A DNA stretch of 64,000 bases from Gammaproteobacteria bacterium (GTDB lineage: Bacteria > Pseudomonadota > Gammaproteobacteria > Francisellales > CACEW01): the NCBI GenBank assembly GCA_030652335.1, contig JAUSAW010000018.1, positions 62,001-126,000 on the forward strand. The letters are read 5' to 3'. The notes beneath the pieces were generated by a model. It ran no database searches, had not been told where the DNA came from, and was given only the letters and a program-made list of their open reading frames with translations. A program made the translations under genes and the position numbers. This document shows, one piece after another, positions 44,229 through 52,762 of the stretch (its first letter is position 1; the number at the start of each line of letters is the position of its first letter).

Positions 44229-46361
44229 ATGAATACACCTAAAAGCCTGGTAACAAGTACTGATACCGAAATGGTGAAATTAAATTTGGATTATACATTC
44301 GATCCGACTATAGTCATCATTTCACAGGTATTTGATTTGACCGTGACTATTTCCAATTCCAGCCTTGCTACGATTTCTGTAGAGAGCATTGTGATTGAGA
44401 TTCCAGAAGGTATCGATGCTTATTGCTTATCAGCGAAAGCGTTGCCTGGCGCTTCTTATACTCCCAATAATTCCTGGACTGTGGTAGATGAGGACGGAAC
44501 CATCACGGTTGAGCCCATGAGTGGCAATACAATACAAGTGACTCCTCAAGAGGCTATGGTTTTTACGATTAAGAACATTTTGGTCAATGCGGCTTCAGGC
44601 AATGTGAATATCGATATTATCGAAGCCATTAGTTCTGTAGATGAGTATGGAAATCCCTCGACAACCTATGCTTCCACTTATGATCCCAATTATGTAGGAC
44701 CAAGCTATATCATTGCCAAGAAGGAAGCAGATTTTCCAGTCACCAGTTTTTATGCAGATCCAGCAAAAGTCTATAAGCAAGGTGATACCGTCGTATTGAA
44801 ATGGGCTTGTACGCCGCTTGGAGAAAATGATTACTATCAGATTAGCTCTGATCAAGGTTATTCAGATAGTACTTATTATACAGCTGAACAAGGGGCGAAT
44901 GGAGTGCCGGCTGGTGGGATTGCCGTTTACGAAAACACACTCTTTACTTTAGAAATTTATAAATCAATATCTTCAGGCACTTATAGTATTGTTGGGAAAA
45001 TCGATACCCGAGTTGATGTTGTGATCCCTAAACTCTATAAAACAAGCTATGAGTTGAATGTTAGTGGAATTGGACGATTAGTAAAATTGTATTGGGTCGC
45101 AACCAATGCCACGTATTGCAAGATTTTAATTAATAACATCGTCTATGTGAGTCAAGCACCTGTCGATGCGCTTGCGGGTTACCTATTGTTTGTAGGCACC
45201 ACCAATACCACCGATATTACTATCTCGGTTATTGCCTGCGCTGAAAATGGGGAAGAATCCGAGCCATGTGAGGTGCAACAATTTTCTGTGAAAAACCCTG
45301 TACAACATACCATGAATTATCCGACTCCGGCTCTTTATAATAAGGCAGAAAATTATGCGGATGATAGCACATACGGAATTGGAATGACTCCGGATGGCAG
45401 CAAGGCATTTGTTATGGGCACTTGTACTACAATTCTTCCCAATATGTTCATGCCGGACGGTTGCCCGGCTACCATTCCTTATATGAATGAAATCACACTT
45501 TCTAATTACACTTGTCAACCTATCCAATTACTCGATGCCCATATAGAATCAATAAGATTTACCAATGTTGCTGCTAATAATCAGTCGGCTTATACGATGA
45601 TAAACACTTATGATTCCAACCATAAAACAATAGTAGGCTATCTTAAGAAAGTTAACTTGAACAATAATACGGTAGATACCTTTACTACTTCAGGCTGTCA
45701 GGTTGGCGTTTCACTTACCACTAACGCGACTCAATTTCTGCTCTCTGCACGATCCCCTAATCCTTTATACATCAGTTTTCAGTATAATAATGCTGGAACT
45801 GATGGAGTAATAAGCTATAACACGAATAGTTTATCGCAAGCACTGCCGCAACTTAACCTTGATGCAAATGCTTCCTGCCATACGATGATAACACCCGACA
45901 ATCAATTTGTTTTTGTGGCCAATCAAGCCAGCAACACTGTATCGGTGGCTAGCATTGATTTAAATACTGGCGCTTTGAGTTTAGCCGCTACAGTGAATGT
46001 GGGAAGTGCACCTACAAGCACCTGTGTTACACCAGACGGCAATCTGGCACTAGTAACCAATAGCATGAGCGATAGTATTAGTGTCATCGACATTCATAAT
46101 AATTTTAATGTTATAGGCAGTATTCCATGTGGCGGTTTAACGCCATATAGCATCGCAATCACCAACGATAGCAAATACGCGTATGTTGCCAACAAAAATA
46201 GTGGCAATATTACGCTGATTGATATCAAAAATCAGCTTGCTGCCGTCGGTGCCCTACCTATAGGAAATGCAGCCATTGCAGTTGCAATCACTCCCGATGG
46301 TAAAACGCTGCTGGTTATTCAGGAAAACAGCCCTATTTTAACTAGCTTGGCAACATCCTAG
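44229..46361 (+). CDS. YVTN-type beta-propeller protein, paralogue B (710 aa)
   Basis: Same layout as the preceding gene and closely related along its length: YTFDPTIVIISQVFDLTVTI, IEIPEGIDAYCLSAKALPGA, PVDALAGYLLFVG and propeller blades DNQFVFVANQASNTVSVASI, TPDGNLALVTNSMSDSISVI and DSKYAYVANKNSGNITLIDI. The last residues LLVIQENSPILTSLATS are nearly identical to paralogue A. The blade surfaces and the segment around residues 365-470 differ most, suggesting two related proteins with different binding faces. RBS GGAG lies upstream. It is the last gene of the operon. Confidence 0.75.
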   Translation: MNTPKSLVTSTDTEMVKLNLDYTFDPTIVIISQVFDLTVTISNSSLATISVESIVIEIPEGIDAYCLSAKALPGASYTPNNSWTVVDEDGTITVEPMSGNTIQVTPQEAMVFTIKNILVNAASGNVNIDIIEAISSVDEYGNPSTTYASTYDPNYVGPSYIIAKKEADFPVTSFYADPAKVYKQGDTVVLKWACTPLGENDYYQISSDQGYSDSTYYTAEQGANGVPAGGIAVYENTLFTLEIYKSISSGTYSIVGKIDTRVDVVIPKLYKTSYELNVSGIGRLVKLYWVATNATYCKILINNIVYVSQAPVDALAGYLLFVGTTNTTDITISVIACAENGEESEPCEVQQFSVKNPVQHTMNYPTPALYNKAENYADDSTYGIGMTPDGSKAFVMGTCTTILPNMFMPDGCPATIPYMNEITLSNYTCQPIQLLDAHIESIRFTNVAANNQSAYTMINTYDSNHKTIVGYLKKVNLNNNTVDTFTTSGCQVGVSLTTNATQFLLSARSPNPLYISFQYNNAGTDGVISYNTNSLSQALPQLNLDANASCHTMITPDNQFVFVANQASNTVSVASIDLNTGALSLAATVNVGSAPTSTCVTPDGNLALVTNSMSDSISVIDIHNNFNVIGSIPCGGLTPYSIAITNDSKYAYVANKNSGNITLIDIKNQLAAVGALPIGNAAIAVAITPDGKTLLVIQENSPILTSLATS

Positions 46362-46570
46362 TCTTCGATTTAGGGAGAACGCTTTGGAAGTATTAAAGCC
46401 TATACGAGAATGCTAGAGCCATTCAAGATTACCTTAATAATTTGAGGTACTTTTGAGTTGTCGTAAATCGACCAGCACGCTCTTTCGCTCATGCTTAATT
46501 TACTAACAATACTCGGCCAAACGTACTTAAACTTTTCCGGTCCATCCTTCCTGATATTACTTAAAAAAGC

Positions 46571-46846
46571 CTATTTATCTTCTTGGTTCATATACGCGAA
46601 TAACACTTCAAGCATTTGTACTATTTCATTTAAATTTATAATACACACAATGGCATTAGAACCTTTCTCAATTATGAGGTAGGATTTTTGATTCTCTTAC
46701 TGATATCGTGCTGAATAAACATCAAATTCCCCTTGAGTTACCGGAGGCTTAACCCATGACTGATGTAGCGACAGACTATCCTGTATGGCCTTAATAAAGC
46801 CTTCTGCGTCATCAATGTGAGGCACTCGAATAATAATTGAACTCAT
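46571..46846 (-). pseudogene. RimJ/RimL-type GNAT acetyltransferase, broken
   Basis: From an ATG at 46846 preceded by GGAGGAAAAG the minus strand reads MSSIIIRVPHIDDAEGFIKA and QSWVKPPVTQGEFDVYSARY, which is the start of a RimJ/RimL-like N-acetyltransferase. Codon 50 is TAA (46697-46699). The same frame then continues with SYLIIEKGSNAIVCIINLNE, the next acetyltransferase strand pair, before a stop at 46571-46573. The C-terminal acetyl-CoA-binding half is missing or unrecognisable. It is a nonsense-mutated, truncated gene between the large-protein operon and the NRPS. Confidence 0.75.
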
Positions 46847-47054
46847 CTTTTCCTCCGTACTGGTTATGGTGATTAAGTGAAGTATAGGGGCGATCTTTAG
46901 CTTGCACAGTTTTTGTTAAATCCAATACAACTCTGGCTAAACCTGGCGCGTCCTTGACGATCAATAATTACTCTACTAGGCTTCATTTGCGAAATGTAAC
47001 CTATGCTCAACTCATAAAAGTCGAGCCATCACTCAAATAAGCTGATGACAGTAT
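46847..47054. other. Intergenic region upstream of NRPS
   Basis: About 200 bp between the broken acetyltransferase and the NRPS start, non-coding. No convincing ribosome site was found before the NRPS ATG at 47055 (GACAGTAT precedes it). It should hold the NRPS promoter, which I cannot point to. Confidence 0.35.
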
Positions 47055-50000
47055 ATGAAAAAAAAAAGAGTAAATGAAAATGAGCACCATTTTATTAATA
47101 CTGAAGAATATCAGCACATAATAAATGATTGGAACCAAACGGATAGACCCTATCCAAACGATAAGACCATCCATCAACTTTTTGAAGAACAAGTAGAGAA
47201 AACGCCTCAAAATGTGGCATTGATCTTTGAAAATCAGCAACTTACGTATAAAGAACTCAATGAACGAGCCAATCAGCTAGCTCGATATATTGGCCCTCAA
47301 GTTCCAGATACATTGATTGCAATCTGCATCGAAAGAAGTCTTGAGATGGTGATTGGAATCTTGGGCATTTTAAAAGCAGGTGCAGCATATGTGCCAATCG
47401 ATCCACAATATCCCGACGAACGGCAAACATTTATCCTTAAAGACACTCGATGCAAGATTAAGATCACGCAAGAATTAATAGAAAAGTCTTTAGGGGAGAC
47501 TAAGGGCAATCTTCTGAGCAAAGGCAATGCTAATGATTTAGCTTATGTTATTTATACTTCCGGCACAACAGGCCAACCTAAAGGAGTGATGTTGAATCAC
47601 TCAGGTTTGAATAACCTATGCCAATGTCAAATTGATAGCTTTAAAATAACCAAGAAAAGTATAGTGCTTCAATTCGCTTCTATCAGTTTTGATGCCGCCG
47701 TTTCGGAGATTTTTACGGCATTAACAAGTGGAGCGGCACTACTAATCGCAACTGAAGCGGTTCGTCACCAACCAGAATCTCTGTTAAAAGTGTTAAAAGA
47801 ACAGCAAGTAAGCGTCACTACCTTACCACCGGCATTGTTACAAAATATAGAATATGAAGACTTACCTAACTTAGAAACACTGGTTTTAGCAGGAGAGCCC
47901 TGCCCTACAAAAGTGATGGCAATCTGGGGCCAGGGCCGGCGATTAATCAATGCATATGGACCGACTGAAAATACCGTAGCCACGACGATGCATGTTTACC
48001 AAAAGGGAGATTTAAATACCAATATAGGCAGGCCGATTGATAATACACTGGCCTATATATTGGACTCCAAGCTTAATCCAGTACCAGTAGGGGTCATTGG
48101 CGAGCTATACATAGGCGGAGCTGGTCTAGCAAGAGGCTATTTAAATAGGATAGAACTGACCCAAGAAAGGTTTATTGTCAATCCGTTCGCCACTAAGAAA
48201 CAACAGGCCAAGGGTTATACCCGATTATATAAGACTGGTGATGTAGTGCGCTGGCTTGCAGATGGCAATATCGAATACATAGAACGCAATGATTTTCAGG
48301 TGAAATTGCGAGGATTTAGAATCGAGCTTGGGGAAATTGAAAATGTTATGAATAGCCACCCTAGCGTAAAGCAGAGTGTGGTGTTATTAAAAGAGCAGGG
48401 AGAGAATAAATATCTAGTAGGTTATTATGTGGCTGAGCCTCCTATTGATGAAAATGCGATTCGTCAACATCTTGCTCAAAGCGTGCCTGAATACATGGTG
48501 CCGAGTATGTTTGTACCTTTAAAAGCATTGCCGTTAACCATCAACGGCAAATTAGATCGTAAAGCATTACCGAACCCTAAATTTGTATCGACGGACCGCT
48601 ATGTTGAGCCCAGCGATGAAGTAGAGACAGAATTCTGTCGAATTTGGGCTGAAGCGTTTGGATTGCAGAAGGTGGGCATCCAAGATGACTTCTTTAAAAT
48701 GGGCGGGAACTCTATCCTAGCAATCCAGGTTATCCACCGAATGAGTAAAGTGATAGATCAGCATATTCCCGTTGCTAGCTTGTTTCAGTATAAAAATATT
48801 CAAGCCCTAAAAGATACTTTATCTAGCTTTAACCCTATTTCTAATATAGAAAATGTGCCTGCCGATAAAGGCGCCTTGTCTTATGCGCAAGAGCGATTAT
48901 GGTTTATCGAGCGCTATGAACAAGGAACTAACGCTTATCATATTCCATTGTTATTTGAGCTTCCATCAACACTCGATATTCAGGCTTTTAAACAAAGCTT
49001 AGCAAGCATCGTTGAACGCCACGAAGTTTTAAGAACCCTGTTGAAACAAGATGAATCTGGAACGGATTATCAGCAAGTGTTTACAATGGCTTTACCTATT
49101 GAAGAAATAAAGACAAACGCCAGCATGTTCAAGGCTGAGCTTAAGGCTAGTATCAATGAACCCTTTGACCTAATCGATGGCTATCCGATTAGAGTGGCAC
49201 TTTACCAGGTGGCTAAAAAACAGTACGCCTTAATTAATATTCATCATATTGCCTTTGATGGTTGGTCAGTAAATATTTTTATAAAGGAGTTGATCGCTTT
49301 TTATGAGCACTATAGCCACAGGTTAGCCTTAAATATTCCTGAGCTTAGCATCCACTATAAAGATTTTGCAGGCTGGCAACGCCATTATCTAAAGGGAGAG
49401 GTATTAGCCAAACAAATAGAGCATTGGCAACAACATTTAACTGGCTATGAAACCTTGGTCTTGCCGACAGATAAAACCAGACCCAAGAAAATTGACTATC
49501 ACGGCCATAGCATAAGCTTTGAATTAGGCAAAGAACTATCAGCAAAGCTAAAAGCGCTAGCGCAGTCCAGAGGGGTCACACTGTATGTGGTACTGTTAAG
49601 TGGATTTTATATTTTGCTGCATAAATATACTGGCCAGGAAGACATCATCATTGGGACACCCGTTGCTAATAGGCATTACTCTCAAATAGAAAATCTAATC
49701 GGTTTTTTTGTAAATAGTTTAGCCTTGAGGGCTCGAGTCGATGGCGAGCAGAGTTTTGGAGAGATACTAGAAGCTACGCACAAAGAAATGATAGAGGCGC
49801 AAAGATATCAAGATCTCCCCTTTGAAAAAGTAGTTGAAGCTCTTAAGGTAGAACAAGACTTAAGCCGGCACCCATTATTTCAGGTGATGTTTGGCGTGCA
49901 GAATTTCGGCCAGGAGACTACTAGTCAGGACGCGCTATTTAAACCTATGACGCTGTTAGACGTATACGAAGTAGCAAAATTTGATTTAAGCCTCTTTATC

Positions 50001-52658
50001 AACGAGGGCCAGGAAGGATTGCTAGGTAATATTAATTATGCAACGAGCTTATTTGAAGAAGAGACAATCGTTTGGCTGACTAAACACTATGTGCATCTGT
50101 TAAATACCGTGATAGAAAAACAGGATGCTCCCATCAGCGAGATCTCTATACTGTTGCCAGAAGAATATCAGCAAATAGTATATGATTGGAACCAAACGGA
50201 TAAACCCTATCCAAACGATAAGACCATCCATCAACTTTTTGAAGAGCAAGTAGAGAAAACGCCTCAGAATATAGCGTTGGTCTTTGAAAGCCAACAACTC
50301 ACGTATAAAGAATTGAATGAACGAGCCAATCAGCTAGCTCGATATATTGGCCCTCAAGCTCCAGACACATTGATTGCAATCTGCATGGAAAGAAGTCTTG
50401 AGATAATGATTGGGATCTTGGGGATTTTAAAGGCAGGTGCAGCCTATGTGCCAATCGATCCAGAATATCCCGAAGAACGGCAAACATTTATCCTTAAAGA
50501 CACTCAATGCAAGATCAAGGTCACTAAAGAATTAATAGAAAAGTCTTTAGGAGAGGCGAAGGACAACCTTTTGAACAATGGCAATGCTAATGATTTAGCT
50601 TATGTCATTTATACATCAGGTACAACAGGCCAGCCTAAAGGCGTGATGATCGAGCATCGCTCAGCTTCTAATGCAATGCAGATTATTAAGGCTATGTATC
50701 AGATTGAGGAAAATCATAATGTATCAGCGGCTTATACTGCATTTGTATTCGATATGTCAGTCGCTGAATTTTTTTCCACCTTACTTCAAGGGGGTGAATT
50801 GCATTTACTTTCAAAAGCAGTCAGAAGTGATATTAGCGGTTTAACAGCCTACCTACTAGAGAATAAGATTAATTATATATTTTTACCTCCGGCGATATTG
50901 GCATTGCTGCCTAAATCATCTTATCCCGATTTAAAACATATAATGATTGGTGGAGAGCCTTGTGAGCAAAGTTCAGGAGAGTATTGGGCTAATCACTGTA
51001 CACTAATGAATTACTATGGCCCTACTGAGGCAACAATTTATGCTACTGGCGCAATAGTGAAACCGACCCATACCAATATGAATATTATTGGTCTGCCCCT
51101 TAATAATACAAAACTCTATATTTTAGATAAAAATTTGAAACCAACCTCTATAGGTATCACTGGAGAGTTATATATAGGAGGAGTGTGTTTAGCCAGAGGG
51201 TACTTGAATAGAGAAGCGTTAACTCAAGAACGGTTTATTGCAAATCTGTATGCGACAGAGGCAGACAAAGCTAGGGGTTATACACGATTATATAAAACGG
51301 GTGATTTAGTGCGTTGGCTTGCGGATGGCAGTATCGAATATATAGGGCGTAATGATTCGCAAGTGAAGCTACGCGGATTTAGAATCGAGCTCGGTGAAAT
51401 TGAGAAGGCTATTAGCGCATACGCTGGTGTGAAGCAGGCTGTAGTGTTATTACAAGAGCAGGCTGAGAGCAAATATTTAGTAGGCTATTATGTAGCTGAA
51501 TCTCCTATCGATGAAAAGGCTATCCGCCAATATCTTGCTCAACTTTTGCCAAAATATATGATACCAAGCGTGTTTGTATCGTTAAAAGCATTACCTTTAA
51601 CGATCAATGGTAAATTAGATCGTAAAGCATTACCGAACCCTACATTTATATCGATGGACAGTTATGTTGCACCCCGTGATGAAATGGAAGCAAGTCTCTG
51701 TCAGCTTTGGGCCGAAGTATTAGGACTAGAGCGCGTGGGCATTGAAGATGATTTTTTTAACATCGGTGGAAATTCTATTTTAGCTATTCGGTTAGTCAGT
51801 AAAATGGAAAAACAATTAGCCATTAAAGTGCTAATTTCTGAGGTCTTTACGCATAGAACGATTGTTACTCTAGTAGCACATTTAAAAACTAAAAAATCAT
51901 CGACCCTTATCAATGTAATGAACACTTATCACAAAGCACAAAAGAATGTATGGATGGTTCATCCTGGGGCATCTGGAGCGGAGGTATATCAAAACTTAGC
52001 GAGCCTTTTAGAGGGGTTTTATAATTGCTATGGTGTAAATAATTATAATCACAATGCAATAAAGCAAATCGACAATTTATCAGAATTGGCAAAAGTATAC
52101 ATAGCTCAGATGAAAATGCAGGAAGAATATGACGAAAATGAAATTATATTATTAGGATGGTGCATAGGCGGAGCTATTGCGTTGGAAATGGCTTCTCAAT
52201 TGGAAAAAGCAGGGGCTAAAAATATTTACGTCTACTTATTAGATACCCTGATAAGAGATAAGGAAATGCAGGCATTACAAGCCGAATTACATAACCCTAA
52301 GATAAAACAAGATGTTAGAAAATTTATGTCCAAAGAAGGTTATGAAGACGTGTATATTAAAAAGGTGCTTTCAGCATGGGAATCAGAAGCAGGATTATCG
52401 AATCAGACTATTAGTTCACCCTTAGAGCATGCAGAGGTTATTTTATATAAAGCCAATCTCGTAGATGATAGATTCGATAAATTAAAAGCTTTGTCCCAGT
52501 ATTTTGTATCAATAAGCGATAACAATGTGGGTCAAATCGTTAAGAAATTAACGCTTGTTACACTCAATTGTCATCATGGAAATATTTTGGAACTTGAAAC
52601 AGCCCTTATCGTTGCTGACTTAAAAAAACATTTACTAGCGGATATCTGTCCAAAGTAA
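47055..52658 (+). CDS. Two-module nonribosomal peptide synthetase A-PCP-C-A-PCP-TE
   Basis: An 1867-aa NRPS. A1: about 37-520, with YTSGTTGQPKG, NAYGPTE, YKTGD and NGKLDRK. PCP1: FFKMGGNSILAI near 550. C domain: about 620-1020, with active HHIAFDG near 730. A2: about 1040-1525, with the same core motifs. PCP2: FFNIGGNSILAI near 1572. TE: about 1630-1860, with GWCIGG (C1703), D1730 and H1840/H1841. Reading the binding pockets by eye gives DASTVAAVAK for A1, close to tyrosine-type codes, and DMAFMGYIYK for A2, which I cannot assign. The protein starts in a C-to-A linker (EEYQHIINDWNQTD) without a C domain, as for an initiation module. The expected product is a dipeptide, cyclised or hydrolysed by TE. 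No epimerase or MbtH gene is present. Confidence 0.93.
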   Translation: MKKKRVNENEHHFINTEEYQHIINDWNQTDRPYPNDKTIHQLFEEQVEKTPQNVALIFENQQLTYKELNERANQLARYIGPQVPDTLIAICIERSLEMVIGILGILKAGAAYVPIDPQYPDERQTFILKDTRCKIKITQELIEKSLGETKGNLLSKGNANDLAYVIYTSGTTGQPKGVMLNHSGLNNLCQCQIDSFKITKKSIVLQFASISFDAAVSEIFTALTSGAALLIATEAVRHQPESLLKVLKEQQVSVTTLPPALLQNIEYEDLPNLETLVLAGEPCPTKVMAIWGQGRRLINAYGPTENTVATTMHVYQKGDLNTNIGRPIDNTLAYILDSKLNPVPVGVIGELYIGGAGLARGYLNRIELTQERFIVNPFATKKQQAKGYTRLYKTGDVVRWLADGNIEYIERNDFQVKLRGFRIELGEIENVMNSHPSVKQSVVLLKEQGENKYLVGYYVAEPPIDENAIRQHLAQSVPEYMVPSMFVPLKALPLTINGKLDRKALPNPKFVSTDRYVEPSDEVETEFCRIWAEAFGLQKVGIQDDFFKMGGNSILAIQVIHRMSKVIDQHIPVASLFQYKNIQALKDTLSSFNPISNIENVPADKGALSYAQERLWFIERYEQGTNAYHIPLLFELPSTLDIQAFKQSLASIVERHEVLRTLLKQDESGTDYQQVFTMALPIEEIKTNASMFKAELKASINEPFDLIDGYPIRVALYQVAKKQYALINIHHIAFDGWSVNIFIKELIAFYEHYSHRLALNIPELSIHYKDFAGWQRHYLKGEVLAKQIEHWQQHLTGYETLVLPTDKTRPKKIDYHGHSISFELGKELSAKLKALAQSRGVTLYVVLLSGFYILLHKYTGQEDIIIGTPVANRHYSQIENLIGFFVNSLALRARVDGEQSFGEILEATHKEMIEAQRYQDLPFEKVVEALKVEQDLSRHPLFQVMFGVQNFGQETTSQDALFKPMTLLDVYEVAKFDLSLFINEGQEGLLGNINYATSLFEEETIVWLTKHYVHLLNTVIEKQDAPISEISILLPEEYQQIVYDWNQTDKPYPNDKTIHQLFEEQVEKTPQNIALVFESQQLTYKELNERANQLARYIGPQAPDTLIAICMERSLEIMIGILGILKAGAAYVPIDPEYPEERQTFILKDTQCKIKVTKELIEKSLGEAKDNLLNNGNANDLAYVIYTSGTTGQPKGVMIEHRSASNAMQIIKAMYQIEENHNVSAAYTAFVFDMSVAEFFSTLLQGGELHLLSKAVRSDISGLTAYLLENKINYIFLPPAILALLPKSSYPDLKHIMIGGEPCEQSSGEYWANHCTLMNYYGPTEATIYATGAIVKPTHTNMNIIGLPLNNTKLYILDKNLKPTSIGITGELYIGGVCLARGYLNREALTQERFIANLYATEADKARGYTRLYKTGDLVRWLADGSIEYIGRNDSQVKLRGFRIELGEIEKAISAYAGVKQAVVLLQEQAESKYLVGYYVAESPIDEKAIRQYLAQLLPKYMIPSVFVSLKALPLTINGKLDRKALPNPTFISMDSYVAPRDEMEASLCQLWAEVLGLERVGIEDDFFNIGGNSILAIRLVSKMEKQLAIKVLISEVFTHRTIVTLVAHLKTKKSSTLINVMNTYHKAQKNVWMVHPGASGAEVYQNLASLLEGFYNCYGVNNYNHNAIKQIDNLSELAKVYIAQMKMQEEYDENEIILLGWCIGGAIALEMASQLEKAGAKNIYVYLLDTLIRDKEMQALQAELHNPKIKQDVRKFMSKEGYEDVYIKKVLSAWESEAGLSNQTISSPLEHAEVILYKANLVDDRFDKLKALSQYFVSISDNNVGQIVKKLTLVTLNCHHGNILELETALIVADLKKHLLADICPK

Positions 52659-52762
52659 AAAGACAGTTTACAAATTTTTACATATTAATGACAATTTCAA
52701 ACAATATTCAGGCATAGCATTATTTATCATCTAGGTTACATTCCTTAGTCGATGAGAATACT

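Noticed and set aside
46491..46682. 63-aa plus-strand open frame in the gap before the NRPS
   Set aside because: It lies antisense to the broken acetyltransferase gene, has no ribosome site and no protein-like composition.
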